Positions 38,345-48,388 of a DNA stretch of 64,000 nt are shown here, piece after piece. The position numbers and the translations under genes are program-made. Positions within the stretch are counted from its first letter, which is position 1. The number at the start of each line of letters is the position of its first letter. Origin of the DNA: Rhodospirillales bacterium (GTDB lineage: Bacteria > Pseudomonadota > Alphaproteobacteria > Rhodospirillales > Casp-alpha2); NCBI GenBank assembly GCA_023145215.1, contig JAGLED010000001.1:1-64000 (forward strand). The letters run 5' to 3'. Under the pieces are notes generated by a model. That model ran no database searches, was not told where the DNA came from, and saw only the letters and a program-made list of their open reading frames with translations.

Positions 38345-39589
38345 TTAACTCGCCTCGTCGTCGTCCGGGGTATCGCCCCGGCCGCCGGTCGGCGATTGTT
38401 CCGCCGACAACGCCGCTCCGTCGTGGGCTTCACCGTCCGATTTCGACGCGCCGCCCTCTTTCGGCGGCACAAACTGCTCAGGCCTGTCCGATGGCAGGCT
38501 CTCGACGTAAAGCGACGTCGACGGGAAGGCGAACCCGCTGCCGGCGCCATGAACGACATCCATGATCTTATAGGCCAGCTTCTCCTTGATCTCCAACCAC
38601 TCTCCCCAGACCTTCGTATAGGTAAAGCAATAGACGAGAATATCGATTGAAGAGTCGTTGAAGCGATCGATACGCACGAACGTGGACGCCTCGCTCGGGG
38701 TCACGAAATCATCATTCTCTTCGATATAGGTGGCGATACCTTCGCGAATTTCGCTGAGTTGATCGATAGTGGTCGAATATTCGACACCGATATGCCAGAA
38801 AATCCGCCGATAGGTCATATCCGAGAAGTTCGTGACGGCCGTATCCGACAATTGCGCGTTCGGCACCATCACCGGGGCCTTGTCGAAACGGCGCACCACC
38901 GTGGAACGGAAGCCGATCGCTTCGACGGTTCCCTCGACAATGCCTTCGACCTTGATCCAATCCCCTTTACGGAACCTTTTCTCACCCAGGATCAAAATGC
39001 CGGCGATCAGGTTCTTGAACAGGTCCTGCGCCCCAAGCGCAACGGCGACGCCGAACAAGCCCGCACCTGCGATAATCGGCCCGATCTCTATGCCCCAGAT
39101 CTGCAGGATCGTCGCGACTCCGACGAGGATAACCGCGACGCGCATCGCCTTCATGACCCATTCGACCAGCTCACGGCTGAGAAGCTGCTCGAGCTTGTCC
39201 AGCGTCCGCGATAGCGGTCCAATCGCCCGCATCAGGGCCCAGAAAATCACAACGACGATCAGCGTCCGGGTCACGTTCTCGGTGACCGTCTCGACCATCC
39301 CTTCGAAGTTCATGTAGTTGGTGGCGACAAATATCCCGAACACGACCGGGATCGCGCGCAACGGCGGGGCAATCGCATCGACCACATAATCGTCGATCCG
39401 CCATTCGGTACTGGCGGCCATGCGGCGGAGCCATCCGATCAGAAACTTTGCGATCAGCCCCCTGAGGATGAAGAACGCAAGCAGTATCAGCAGTGCGTTG
39501 ATTGCCTGCCCGATGTCGACACCGCCGACGCCGTTGCGCCAGACGTCAACAACCAGGTCCCAGAACTTTGTGAGGTCTTCTAAATTCAA
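38345..39589 (-). CDS. MscS-family mechanosensitive ion channel
   Basis: 414-residue inner-membrane protein. Helices at about 22-45, 70-95, 105-125 and 145-170 end in the pore-lining segment GAGLFGVAVALGAQDLFKN, then a cytoplasmic beta domain with FRKGDWIKVEGIVEGTVEAIGFRSTVVR and a C-terminal alpha/beta part. The last 45 residues are polar and probably disordered. It releases solutes on osmotic downshift. Slightly larger than E. coli MscS (286) owing to an extra N-terminal helix pair and tail. Confidence 0.93.
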   Translation of the reverse strand: MNLEDLTKFWDLVVDVWRNGVGGVDIGQAINALLILLAFFILRGLIAKFLIGWLRRMAASTEWRIDDYVVDAIAPPLRAIPVVFGIFVATNYMNFEGMVETVTENVTRTLIVVVIFWALMRAIGPLSRTLDKLEQLLSRELVEWVMKAMRVAVILVGVATILQIWGIEIGPIIAGAGLFGVAVALGAQDLFKNLIAGILILGEKRFRKGDWIKVEGIVEGTVEAIGFRSTVVRRFDKAPVMVPNAQLSDTAVTNFSDMTYRRIFWHIGVEYSTTIDQLSEIREGIATYIEENDDFVTPSEASTFVRIDRFNDSSIDILVYCFTYTKVWGEWLEIKEKLAYKIMDVVHGAGSGFAFPSTSLYVESLPSDRPEQFVPPKEGGASKSDGEAHDGAALSAEQSPTGGRGDTPDDDEAS

Positions 39590-39673
39590 CGCCTATCCTC
39601 GCTCGGACACTGAACTCCGGTCGACGAGGCATAGCCGAGTTCGCCGGGCATTACAAACCGCCTCAATGTTAGG

Positions 39674-40648
39674 CTATATCCACTTTAATCGCCGGAAGAT
39701 CAGCACCTGGAGCACAACGACAGCGACGAGCAGGACGGCAATCACAATAAAGCCATCCTTACTTTCGGCCAGCGGTACGCCGCCGACATTCATGCCGAGC
39801 ATGCCGGTAATCACGCCGAGCGGCAGCATTAGCGCGGCGACGACGCTCAGCGTGTACATATTTCGGTTCATGTGCTCGGCGGTCCGGTTGGTCAATTCAT
39901 CCTGGATAACGGCTGCACGTTCGCGAATGGCATCCATGTCTTCGACGATCCGCGCCACCTGTTCGGCGCATTCGCGGAACGCGAACCGGTGATCGTTCGC
40001 CATCCATGGAACGACCTCCGAATGCAGCCGGGCGAGCGCTTCCCGCTGTGGTGCCAAATACCGCCGTAGGGCGATCGCCTGGCGACGTATTGCCTTCAAT
40101 CGGTGGCGAATGTCGGCCGCCGGGTTTTCGACGAGGTCGTCTTCCAGCGCGTCGATTTCGTCGTTCATGTCCTCGACCACGGGCGCCATCCGGCGCACGA
40201 GGCTGAACGCCAGCATGCGGAGCGCATCACCGGTGCTTTGCGGCCCGGCACCCTCCGCAAGCCGCTCGCGAACATCGTTGACCGCCATCAAGCGGCGCAG
40301 ACGAACCGTGATGATCTGGTGTGCATCGACCCAAATCCTCAGGCTCACCATGTCCTCCGGATCGGCGCCGGGGTTCAGGTTGACGCCGCGAAGCGTGATC
40401 AGGATGCCGTCGTCCATGAAGGCGACGCGCGGACGAGTTTCGGGCGCCACGAGCGCATCGGCCTGCAATTGTCCAATGCCGGCCGTTTCCCTGAGCCAGG
40501 TTTCCGATTTTTCGCCGTTCCGGTCCAGATGCACCCAAACCGGGCCGTCGAATCCGGCATTCTTCTCAAGGTCGCCCCATGCAAGTGCGCGTCCGCCCCC
40601 TTTGCCGTCGAGAACGTAGGCGCCGATCAGTCCGTCCTGCTCACTCAT
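39674..40648 (-). CDS. zntB: CorA-family divalent cation transporter, ZntB-like
   Basis: 324-residue protein with a long cytoplasmic helical funnel and two C-terminal transmembrane helices. The pore motif GMN is at 285-287 (GMLGMNVGGVPL). The GVPL after GMN, rather than the EFMPE-type loop of CorA, favours ZntB (zinc transport). Adjacent genes are mscS and, divergently, an MFS carrier; no metal regulator is seen. Confidence 0.87.
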   Translation of the reverse strand: MSEQDGLIGAYVLDGKGGGRALAWGDLEKNAGFDGPVWVHLDRNGEKSETWLRETAGIGQLQADALVAPETRPRVAFMDDGILITLRGVNLNPGADPEDMVSLRIWVDAHQIITVRLRRLMAVNDVRERLAEGAGPQSTGDALRMLAFSLVRRMAPVVEDMNDEIDALEDDLVENPAADIRHRLKAIRRQAIALRRYLAPQREALARLHSEVVPWMANDHRFAFRECAEQVARIVEDMDAIRERAAVIQDELTNRTAEHMNRNMYTLSVVAALMLPLGVITGMLGMNVGGVPLAESKDGFIVIAVLLVAVVVLQVLIFRRLKWI

Positions 40649-40748
40649 ATTCGTTCAATCACCTTCCACAGATTTTTCACGTTCACGGGTGGCACGTCCG
40701 TCTCAGGGCATTAGAATAGCCGACCGTATCCGGTATGGGGAGTAACCT

Positions 40749-42014
40749 TTGAATTCGGTTCGAGAACAGATCGTATCCATTTCGTCGCTGCTGGTCGGCA
40801 TGTCGATGCTGCTGATCGGCAACAGCCTTCAAGGCACGTTATTGGCGATCCGAGCCGCGGGTGAGCAGTTCTCATCGAATGCGATCGGGATCATGGCGTC
40901 AGGATATTTTCTTGGCTTCGTCATCGGCACCATGATCACGGCATATCTGATCGAACGCGCCGGCCATATCCGCGCCTTCACGGCATTGGCTTCGCTTGCG
41001 TCCGCGTCGGCACTCGGTCACATCATCCTCATCGACCCGATTTCCTGGACGATCTTCCGGGCTATATCGGGTGTCTGCTTTGCCGGCATTTACATGGTCA
41101 TCGAAAGCTGGCTCAACGAACGCGCGACCAATGAAACGCGGGGACAGGTACTGGCCGCCTATATGGCCGTTAATCTGCTGTCGTTGACCGTCGGGCAATT
41201 CCTGCTCTCGACGTCGGACCCGCACGGATACGTGCTGTTCTGTCTGGTCTCGATCCTGGTGTCCATCGCCATCATCCCGGTCTCGATCACCCGAACGATT
41301 GCGCCCGCGCCGCAGAAGCCTCGCCCGCTGCCGATCCGCCGGCTCTTTAAGATCTCACCGCTCGGATTCATCGGATGCTTCGCCTACGGGCTCGCGATGG
41401 GCGCATTCTGGGGCCTAGCCCCGGTGTTCGCGGGAAATGTCGGTCTCGATATCGACGGCGTGGCGTTGTTCATGTCCCTCTGCATTCTCGGCGGGGGCTT
41501 GATGCAGTGGCCGATGGGCTGGATTTCCGATCATTTCGACCGCCGCCTCGTTCTGTTGATCGGGTGCCTGCTGAGTGGCGGGATGGCGTTTCTCGTCGCG
41601 ACCGGCGGGATGATCAAACCTGACCTGCTGATCTATATGGCGGCACTCTTCGGCGCCGTTTCCTTCCCGATCTATGCCGTGACGGTATCGCACGCCAACG
41701 ACTACGTACACGCGGACGAACGCGTCGTGGTCAGCGGCACGCTGCTGCTGATTTACGGGGCCGGCGCGATCGTCGGTCCCTTGCTGGCCGGGCCGGTGAT
41801 GGATGCGCTCGGCGCTGCGGGTCTTTTCTTTTATATCGGCGGGGTATTTACGGTTGTCTCGGCATATGCCGCCTGGCGGATGACCCGCCGCGCAGCGCCG
41901 ACGGCGGAAGAAAAGACAAACTTCGTGCCGGCCCCCAGTCAGACCCCGTTGGCGGCTGCTTTGGATCCGCATGCGGAACCCATGCCGGAGCATACCGAAG
42001 ACCTCGCCCGATAG
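40749..42014 (+). CDS. MFS transporter (YcaD-like), copy 1
   Basis: 421-residue carrier with twelve predicted helices. AYLIERAGHIRAFTALASL and MVIESWLNERATNETRGQVL in the first half are typical of the YcaD-type MFS group. The start is TTG at 40749, preceded by GGGGAG six bases before. The C-terminal tail of about 40 residues is polar and ends EHTEDLAR. A close paralogue is encoded at 62252-63523. Substrate unknown. Convergent with recX. Confidence 0.9.
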   Translation: MNSVREQIVSISSLLVGMSMLLIGNSLQGTLLAIRAAGEQFSSNAIGIMASGYFLGFVIGTMITAYLIERAGHIRAFTALASLASASALGHIILIDPISWTIFRAISGVCFAGIYMVIESWLNERATNETRGQVLAAYMAVNLLSLTVGQFLLSTSDPHGYVLFCLVSILVSIAIIPVSITRTIAPAPQKPRPLPIRRLFKISPLGFIGCFAYGLAMGAFWGLAPVFAGNVGLDIDGVALFMSLCILGGGLMQWPMGWISDHFDRRLVLLIGCLLSGGMAFLVATGGMIKPDLLIYMAALFGAVSFPIYAVTVSHANDYVHADERVVVSGTLLLIYGAGAIVGPLLAGPVMDALGAAGLFFYIGGVFTVVSAYAAWRMTRRAAPTAEEKTNFVPAPSQTPLAAALDPHAEPMPEHTEDLAR

Positions 42015-42026
42015 AAGTAGACGGCC

Positions 42027-42626
42027 TCAGCCCTCCCGGGCTGCCAGTTCCAGTTCCTCGATGCTGTCCGCATCCAGGACCTGGCAAACCACGTCGTAGG
42101 AGAACCCAGCGCGCGCCAGCACCGCCATGTCCTTTTCACGACGCTCGGCGCGAACGTCTTTGTCATCGGTCCGGTATGGGCCGATGCGGCGGCGGCGCGC
42201 CAGCGTCAGGGCCGCCGCCAGATCCAGGTCGGCCGCCCGTTCCTCGTCGGCGAGATGTTCGAGGGCCGCTTCGACATGATCCTCGCCGAGGCCTTTCTGC
42301 ATCAGCTTGTAGCGGATTCCGCGCACGGGCGTGCCCTTGGCGTGCAACGAACGGGCCCGCATTTCGGCATAGGCCTTGTCGTCGAGAAATCCGTATTTCT
42401 CGAACTTCGCAATAATATCATCGACGAACTTTTCACCCTCGGCCGGGTCGGTCCCGTGTTGTTCGGCAGAGCGCTTGACCTTCTGCATCATCAACTGGCG
42501 CAAATGCGCACGTGACGTCGCGAAACGGCCGAGATAATGGGCGGCGGAATTCTCCAGATACCTGGCCGTCGCTTTTTTCGGCCCGCGCCGGCGCTTCGGC
42601 GTCTTGTCGGTTTCGTCGTCACTCAT
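42027..42626 (-). CDS. recX: RecX family regulatory protein
   Basis: 199 residues from the ATG at 42626 (alternatives at 42638 and 42668). A basic, disordered N-terminus is followed by three helical RecX repeats: AAHYLGRFATSRAHLRQLMMQKVK, then FLDDKAYAEMRARSLHAKG, then GEDHVEAALEHL. RecX restrains RecA filaments in recombination and the SOS response. recA is not adjacent, as in many alphaproteobacteria. The upstream ABC-2 permease gene is divergent. Confidence 0.88.
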   Translation of the reverse strand: MSDDETDKTPKRRRGPKKATARYLENSAAHYLGRFATSRAHLRQLMMQKVKRSAEQHGTDPAEGEKFVDDIIAKFEKYGFLDDKAYAEMRARSLHAKGTPVRGIRYKLMQKGLGEDHVEAALEHLADEERAADLDLAAALTLARRRRIGPYRTDDKDVRAERREKDMAVLARAGFSYDVVCQVLDADSIEELELAAREG

Positions 42627-42729
42627 ACCCGGTCCCATTCCGGCAGCACTGGTTTCCGCCGCCATCACTCTTTATATAGACCTCAAAGGACAACAAACGA
42701 AACAACGCAACATCCAAGCCGGGATATCC

Positions 42730-43509
42730 ATGCGACAGCCCACCACGTCCAATGCCATTGGCCTCTGGACACTCTACATGCGCGAGGTGCGCCGCTTCAT
42801 GAAGGTCTACACCCAGACCCTCATGGCGCCGGTCGTCACGACGCTCCTGTTTCTCGCCGTATTCACCCTCGCCCTCGGCAAGTTCCGTCCCGATGTGCAT
42901 GGCGTGCCGTTCTCGACCTTTCTGGCCCCCGGGCTGATCATGATGGCCATCGCCCAGAATGCTTTCGCCAACACGTCGAGTTCGATCATGATCGCCAAGG
43001 TGCAAGGCAACATCGTCGACACCCTGATGCCGCCGTTCTCGCCACTTGAACTGGTCACCGGGATCGCGTTCGGCGGCGTCACCAGGGGGATCGTGGTCGG
43101 TCTTGCGGTGGCACTTGCCATGGCGCTCGTGGTGGGTCTCAGCATCTCCAATATCGGCCTGATCGTCTATCACGCCGTCATGGCATCGCTGATGCTTTCG
43201 CTGCTCGGCATCATGGCCGGAATCTGGGCAGACAAGTTCGATCACATGGCAGCCGTCACGAACTTCGTGATCACACCGCTCGCCTTTCTTTCGGGTACGT
43301 TTTATTCCATTGAGCGCCTGCCGGAGTTCGGACAGTTGCTGGCGCACCTAAATCCGTTTTTCTATATGATCGACGGCTTCCGTTCCGGCTTCATCGGGCA
43401 TGCGGATGCGCCGTCATGGCTCGGGATCACGGTGATGGCGGTCATCGATGCCGTGCTTTGGGGCATTTGTACGTGGATGTTCAGATCGGGCTACAAACTC
43501 AAGCCCTGA
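42730..43509 (+). CDS. ABC-2 type transporter permease
   Basis: 259-residue membrane protein with six helices; MKVYTQTLMAPVVTTLLFLAVF at the start and FLSGTFYSIERLPEFGQLLAHLNPFFYMIDGFR near the end are the ABC-2 family signatures. The ATM at 42730 lacks a strong ribosome-binding site but an upstream extension (to 42604) would overlap recX and looks unlike the family. No ATP-binding partner is adjacent, so it must pair with one encoded elsewhere. Substrate unknown. Confidence 0.88.
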   Translation: MRQPTTSNAIGLWTLYMREVRRFMKVYTQTLMAPVVTTLLFLAVFTLALGKFRPDVHGVPFSTFLAPGLIMMAIAQNAFANTSSSIMIAKVQGNIVDTLMPPFSPLELVTGIAFGGVTRGIVVGLAVALAMALVVGLSISNIGLIVYHAVMASLMLSLLGIMAGIWADKFDHMAAVTNFVITPLAFLSGTFYSIERLPEFGQLLAHLNPFFYMIDGFRSGFIGHADAPSWLGITVMAVIDAVLWGICTWMFRSGYKLKP

Positions 43510-43527
43510 ACGCAATAACCGCAGACA

Positions 43528-43881
43528 TCAGCGGCTGTGGATCGACACTCGCTGATGCCGTTTGCGCTCTTTCTCTTCTTTCTCTTTCGCCTTTTCATGG
43601 GCTTCGACCAGCGGCTCGACGACTTTACGGATAACGTTGATTTCACGTGTCTGCGCGAGTTCGGTCTCCTCGAGCGACTTTGCGGTCCGCGCAATGGCGT
43701 CGATTGCGCCTTTGATGGCTCGGTCCTGTTTTTGCGTTTTCTCGGCCAGCGCGGCCTCGCACTCGTTCATCCGCTCCTCGATCAGAAGCTGGCAGCGTTT
43801 CGAGACTTCGGTGGCATAAACCAGCCCGGCAATCCCGAAAAACAGGGCAAACGCACTGACAAACTGAAAAAATACATCCAT
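43528..43881 (-). CDS. Membrane-anchored coiled-coil hypothetical protein
   Basis: 117 residues. One N-terminal helix (about 3-24, VFFQFVSAFALFFGIAGLVYA) anchors a long charged coiled coil (about 27-110) with two cysteines (C30, C40). The C-terminus is Lys/Glu/Arg-rich. No family recognised. It converges with the ABC-2 permease gene with 18 bases between stops. Confidence 0.65.
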   Translation of the reverse strand: MDVFFQFVSAFALFFGIAGLVYATEVSKRCQLLIEERMNECEAALAEKTQKQDRAIKGAIDAIARTAKSLEETELAQTREINVIRKVVEPLVEAHEKAKEKEEKERKRHQRVSIHSR

Positions 43882-44067
43882 TAGTTGTCACAAGCCTCCC
43901 TCAAGCACAAACGAGTGTAGGTGCGAATAAGAAGCGGTCAAATGATGAAAATCACAGGTTGAGAAAAAAGTTTTATGCGCCTCGTGCAATCACCGGGATT
44001 TTCCTGTACCGCCCCCGAGCCGCACGGTTAGATTTCAGCGTTGAACACCACTTGATCGGATCCCGTC

Positions 44068-45390
44068 ATGGCCCACCTCGCCCGCCGTTCCTGGCCGCCC
44101 GAAATCTGCGAAACCTATGTGCAGAAAATCGCCGAAGAAACCGCATCCGCCGGTTCCGAGGCCGTCCACGCACGTATCGACGAACTGATTGCGGAAAACC
44201 GCCGAATTCACGAGCGGGACTGCTTTAACCTCAACCCGGCGACCAACATCATGAACCCGAAAGCCGAGGCCGCGCTCGCCTCGGGTCTGGGCTCACGCCC
44301 GTCGCTCGGGTATCCCGGCGACAAATATGAGATGGGTCTCGAAGCGATCGAGAAAATCGAGGTCATCTGCGCCGAACTGGCCGCCGAGATATTCCAAGCC
44401 AAGTTCGCCGAGATTCGGGTCGGGTCGGGCGCGCTCGGCAATCTATACGCCTTCATGGCGACCACCAAACCAGGCGATGCCATCATCGTGCCGCCGTCGA
44501 CGATCGGCGGGCATGTCACCCATCACAACGCAGGCGCGGCCGGTCTTTATGGTGTCGACATTCACGCGGCCCCCGTGCGCGCCGACGGCTACACCGTCGA
44601 CGTGGATGCGCTTGCCGTCCTCGCCCGCGAGATCAAACCGGCGTTGATCACCATCGGCGGCAGCCTCAACCTGTTCCAGCATCCGGTTGCCAGGGTCCGC
44701 GAGATCGCCGACGAGGTCGGGGCGAAGCTCCTGTTCGATGCGGCCCATCTCTGCGGCATGATTGCCGGGAAGGTGTGGGAAAATCCCCTTACGCTCGGCG
44801 CCGACGTGATGACGATGAGCACATACAAAAGCCTCGGCGGCCCGGCTGGCGGCCTTGTGGTGACCAACGACGCGGCAATCGCCGAACGTCTCGATAAAAT
44901 CGCGTTCCCCGGACTGACTGCCAACTTCGATGCCGCAAAGTCGGCGGCATTGGCGATCACACTTCTGGATTGGCGCGAATTCGGTGAGGCATATGCGACA
45001 CAGATGCGGGATCTCGCCCTTTCCCTCGCCCGGACGCTGGACAACCTTGGATTACCTGTTTTCGCCAAGAATAATGGCTTCACGACATCACATCAGTTCG
45101 CGCTGGAAGCACACAGCTTTGGCGGCGGTCAGGCCGCCGCCAAGCGGCTGCGCGAGGTCAACCTTCTGTCGTGCGGGATCGGTCTGCCAATGGCCGAGGT
45201 GCCGGGCGACGTCAACGGCCTTAGGATCGGCACGCCAGAACTCGCCCGGATCGGCATGCACACCGACGACATGACCGAGCTCGCCCACCTGATCCATCGC
45301 GGCTTGACCGGAAACGACCCCTCCTCGGTCGCCGGCGACGTGAGGGCATTCCGCAAACGCTTCACGGATCTGAAATTCATCCGAAAGTGA
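44068..45390 (+). CDS. Serine hydroxymethyltransferase-family PLP enzyme, divergent
   Basis: 440 residues, fold type I. LGYPGDKYEMG corresponds to the SHMT GYPGxRYYGG; FDAAHLCGMIAGK (D224, H227) holds the PLP ring; K254 in MSTYKSLGGPAGG is the Schiff-base lysine, where GlyA has TTTTHKTLRGPRGG. The missing His before Lys and altered loop mark it as a paralogue, for instance alpha-methylserine or other beta-hydroxy-amino-acid enzyme, not housekeeping GlyA. No glycine riboswitch is seen upstream. The start has only a weak ribosome-binding site. Confidence 0.8.
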   Translation: MAHLARRSWPPEICETYVQKIAEETASAGSEAVHARIDELIAENRRIHERDCFNLNPATNIMNPKAEAALASGLGSRPSLGYPGDKYEMGLEAIEKIEVICAELAAEIFQAKFAEIRVGSGALGNLYAFMATTKPGDAIIVPPSTIGGHVTHHNAGAAGLYGVDIHAAPVRADGYTVDVDALAVLAREIKPALITIGGSLNLFQHPVARVREIADEVGAKLLFDAAHLCGMIAGKVWENPLTLGADVMTMSTYKSLGGPAGGLVVTNDAAIAERLDKIAFPGLTANFDAAKSAALAITLLDWREFGEAYATQMRDLALSLARTLDNLGLPVFAKNNGFTTSHQFALEAHSFGGGQAAAKRLREVNLLSCGIGLPMAEVPGDVNGLRIGTPELARIGMHTDDMTELAHLIHRGLTGNDPSSVAGDVRAFRKRFTDLKFIRK

Positions 45391-45459
45391 CGCTTCTGTT
45401 GCGACATCAACGTCTTATTGACAGCGACAAGCCGCCTCACGATACTCCTCGGCTTTCCC

Positions 45460-45478
45460 GGGGACATTCGGTGTCCCC
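45460..45478 (+). promoter_or_regulatory. Stem-loop just before the argD ribosome-binding site
   Basis: GGGGACA-TTCGG-TGTCCCC, a perfect seven-base stem, ends 18 bases before the argD ATG with GAGGAG between. It lacks a T-run, so it is not a terminator. It could affect argD translation or be an operator; no evidence for either beyond position. Confidence 0.45.
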
Positions 45479-45496
45479 AGCAGAGGAGCAAAGGTC

Positions 45497-46684
45497 ATGA
45501 TTCCGGCAGTTATGCCCACGTATGCCCGTTACGATCTTGCCTTCGATCACGGCGAAGGCGCGCATCTTTGGGATGCCGAAGGGCGACGTTATCTGGACTT
45601 CGGCGCAGGCATTGCGGTGGCGTCCGTCGGCCACTGCCATCCGCATCTGGTCGAGGCGATCCGCGACCAGGCCGGCCGGCTCATGCACACCTCGAACCTC
45701 TACAACATCCCGGGCCAAGAGAAGCTTGCCCAGCGTCTCGTCGACAACACGTTCGCCGACGCCGTGTTCTTCAACAACTCCGGCAACGAAGCCGTCGAGA
45801 TGGGCGTCAAGATGATGCGGCGCTACCATTATGCCAACGGCCATCCGGAGCGCTATCGGGTGATTACGGTGAGCGGCGCGTTTCATGGCCGCTCGCTCGC
45901 CATGCTGTCGGCTGGCAAGCAGGAGAAACACCTGAAAGGCTTCGGCCCCGAGGTCGACGGCTTCGATCAGGTCGCCTTCGACAACCTGAACGAACTGCGC
46001 GCCGCCATCGGCCCGGAAACCGCGGGAATTCTTGTCGAGCCTATCCAGGGCGAAGGCGGCATCCGGCCAATGAGCAAGGAATATCTAAAAAGTCTGCGCA
46101 AGATCGCCGACGAGTTCGGCTTGCTGTTGATGTTCGATGAGGTGCAGACCGGCGTCGGCAGAACCGGCAAGCTTTACGCTTATGAATGGAGTGGCATCAC
46201 CCCCGACATCCTTGCGACCGCCAAGGGGATCGGCGGTGGCTTTCCGCTCGGCGCGACCATGGCGACCGAAAAGGTCGCCGAAGCCATGACGGCCGGGTCG
46301 CACGGTTCGACGTATGGCGGCAACCCGCTCGCCATGGCGGCGGGGAACGCCGTGCTCGATATCGTATTGGCGCCCGGGTTCCTGGACGGCGTTCAGAAAG
46401 CGGCGGATCAGCTCAAGTCCGGTCTGGATGAGATCGCCCGCAAGCATCCTTCGGTCTTCGAGGGGGCGCGCGGTACCGGGCTTATTTTGGGTCTTAAATG
46501 CGTCGATGGGGTGACCAACGGCGATGTGGTCAAAGCGCTGATCGGCAACGGCCTGTTGAGCGTGCCTGCAGGGGACAATGTGGTGCGGTTCGTCCCACCG
46601 CTCGTTGTAACTGCCGAAGACATCTCCGAGGCGCTCTCGATCATCGAGAAAACGAGCTCCGAAATCGAACAGAGCGCGGCCTGA
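45497..46684 (+). CDS. argD: Acetylornithine aminotransferase ArgD
   Basis: 395-residue class III PLP aminotransferase making N-acetylornithine in arginine synthesis. [19 protein letters not shown], the PLP-contacting D214 in [14 protein letters not shown] and Schiff-base K243 in [13 protein letters not shown] are present; length is normal. N-acetyl-specific versus ornithine or succinyldiaminopimelate activity follows from the neighbouring argF. Start preceded by GAGGAG. argF begins one base after its stop. Confidence 0.95.
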   Translation: MIPAVMPTYARYDLAFDHGEGAHLWDAEGRRYLDFGAGIAVASVGHCHPHLVEAIRDQAGRLMHTSNLYNIPGQEKLAQRLVDNTFADAVFFNNSGNEAVEMGVKMMRRYHYANGHPERYRVITVSGAFHGRSLAMLSAGKQEKHLKGFGPEVDGFDQVAFDNLNELRAAIGPETAGILVEPIQGEGGIRPMSKEYLKSLRKIADEFGLLLMFDEVQTGVGRTGKLYAYEWSGITPDILATAKGIGGGFPLGATMATEKVAEAMTAGSHGSTYGGNPLAMAAGNAVLDIVLAPGFLDGVQKAADQLKSGLDEIARKHPSVFEGARGTGLILGLKCVDGVTNGDVVKALIGNGLLSVPAGDNVVRFVPPLVVTAEDISEALSIIEKTSSEIEQSAA

Positions 46685-46685
46685 G

Positions 46686-47597
46686 ATGAAACAGCCGAAG
46701 CACTTTCTCGATATCGATCGTCTCGACACCGGTACGCTGCAGGGAATCCTCGATCTCGGACACGAACTCAAGAAGTCCCGTAAAAGCGGCTCAACCGGCA
46801 AGCCGCTCGATGGCAAGACGCTCGTCATGATCTTCGAGAAGCCGTCGACCAGGACCCGTGTATCGTTCCAGGTCGGCATGCAGGAGCTGGGCGGACACAC
46901 GGTCATTCTGACCGACGACCAGTCTCAGCTCGGCCGTGGCGAAACGGTCGCCGATACGGCGCGCGTGCTGTCCAGATATGCGGACGCGATCATGATTCGT
47001 ACCGACGATCCGGCAAAGCTGATCGAGCTTGAAGAATACGCAAGCATTCCGGTCATCAATGGACTGACGGACAGCTCGCACCCCTGCCAGATCATGGCCG
47101 ATGTGATGACGTTCGAAGAGCATCGCGGCTCGATCAAGAACCGCAAGGTGGCGTGGACCGGCGACGGCAATAATGTGGTCACGAGCTGGGTACATGCAGC
47201 TGCGCGTTTTGGTTTCGAGATGCGTATCGCGACGCCGTCGGAACTCAAACCCAGCGATCAGCTTATTGGCTGGGCGGACGACCAGGGTGCAAAGGTCGTC
47301 ATGACCGAAGACCCGGCCGAAGCCGTCAGCGGCGCCGATCTGGTGGTCACCGATACCTGGGTGTCCATGGGCGACGAGGACGCGGGCACGCGCCACAATA
47401 TGCTGTCGCCGTATCGCGTCGACGACGCGTTGATGGCGAAGGCCGCTGACGATGCACTTTTCATGCACTGTCTGCCGGCCCACCGGGGTGACGAGGTAAC
47501 GGATTCCGTCCTGGACGGGCCGAAGTCGGTGGTCTGGGACGAGGCGGAAAACCGCCTCCACGTCCAGAAGGCCATTCTTTCCTGGTGTCTCAGCTGA
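46686..47597 (+). CDS. argF: Ornithine carbamoyltransferase ArgF
   Basis: 303-residue cytoplasmic enzyme turning ornithine and carbamoyl phosphate into citrulline. Carbamoyl-phosphate motif STRTR at 54-58, LSSHPCQ-type region ([12 protein letters not shown]) and C-terminal [13 protein letters not shown] with the ornithine-binding Cys are present. Length fits the family. It follows argD almost without gap and overlaps the GNAT gene by 13 bases. Confidence 0.97.
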   Translation: MKQPKHFLDIDRLDTGTLQGILDLGHELKKSRKSGSTGKPLDGKTLVMIFEKPSTRTRVSFQVGMQELGGHTVILTDDQSQLGRGETVADTARVLSRYADAIMIRTDDPAKLIELEEYASIPVINGLTDSSHPCQIMADVMTFEEHRGSIKNRKVAWTGDGNNVVTSWVHAAARFGFEMRIATPSELKPSDQLIGWADDQGAKVVMTEDPAEAVSGADLVVTDTWVSMGDEDAGTRHNMLSPYRVDDALMAKAADDALFMHCLPAHRGDEVTDSVLDGPKSVVWDEAENRLHVQKAILSWCLS

Positions 47598-48388
47598 CGC
47601 ACCCGCTACAGGGTCCCGCTCCGTCCGTTTTCGGCAAGGCCACGCTGTCACGGGACGAGATTCTCGCGCTCGACCGACTTGCAGCGGCGGCATGGGCGGC
47701 CCCCGAAGAGATAAACTGCCACGGCTGGTTGATGCGCTTCGCGGACGGCATCACGCGGCGTGCTAATTCGACGGCGCCATTCCCTATCGAAGGCGGCGTC
47801 GCGCTGGACGCCCAGATCGCAGCAACGGAGGCATTTTACCGCGAACGCGCCCTGCCGCCGAGGTTCCAGATATCGCCGGCGGCAGCGCCTGAAGACCTCG
47901 ATGAAGTGCTCGCCCGGCGTGGCTACGAAACGGAGGCCCCCGTCGACATCATGATCGCCGATGCTGAAAAGCTTGCTGGCGACACCGGCTCTGCCGTCTC
48001 GATCAGTGACAGCGCGCCCGGCGGGTGGTGGGAGCTATATATGGAAGGTTACGGTCGTGATCCGCGTGCGATCGTCGCGGGCGCGCGTGACGTAGCGCTG
48101 TTCGCGTCGGCATCCGGAGACGGCGGCGCCATCGAGGCCATCGGGCTCGGCGTCCTGAGCGGCGATTGGCTTGCTGTATTCGGCATGTTCACCAGGCCCG
48201 AATGCAGGCGCAGAGGCCTCGGCGCCGGCCTGATCCGCGCCCTCGCGGCGTTCGCGGTTGATCGGGGCGGGATCGGTGTCTACTTACAAGTGGAAGCGAA
48301 CAACCCGAACGCACGGCGATTGTACGAAAGCCTCGGCTTTCGCGGCGTTTACGGATACCATTACCGGACACTATGGACGGCGTCTTGA
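47585..48388 (+). CDS. GNAT family N-acetyltransferase
   Basis: 267 residues from a GTG at 47585 inside the end of arg[17 protein letters not shown] is typical of a two-domain GNAT type; the acetyl-CoA loop is [17 protein letters not shown] (R-x2-G-x-G/A) and [20 protein letters not shown] closes the fold. The acceptor is unknown. Embedded between argF and hslO with overlaps on both sides, it may act in arginine metabolism or protein modification; that is inference. Confidence 0.87.
   Translation: MSQLTHPLQGPAPSVFGKATLSRDEILALDRLAAAAWAAPEEINCHGWLMRFADGITRRANSTAPFPIEGGVALDAQIAATEAFYRERALPPRFQISPAAAPEDLDEVLARRGYETEAPVDIMIADAEKLAGDTGSAVSISDSAPGGWWELYMEGYGRDPRAIVAGARDVALFASASGDGGAIEAIGLGVLSGDWLAVFGMFTRPECRRRGLGAGLIRALAAFAVDRGGIGVYLQVEANNPNARRLYESLGFRGVYGYHYRTLWTAS

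Noticed and set aside
43882-44067. Glycine riboswitch before the SHMT-like gene
   Set aside because: The 186 bases show no tandem glycine aptamer core or terminator that I could recognise.
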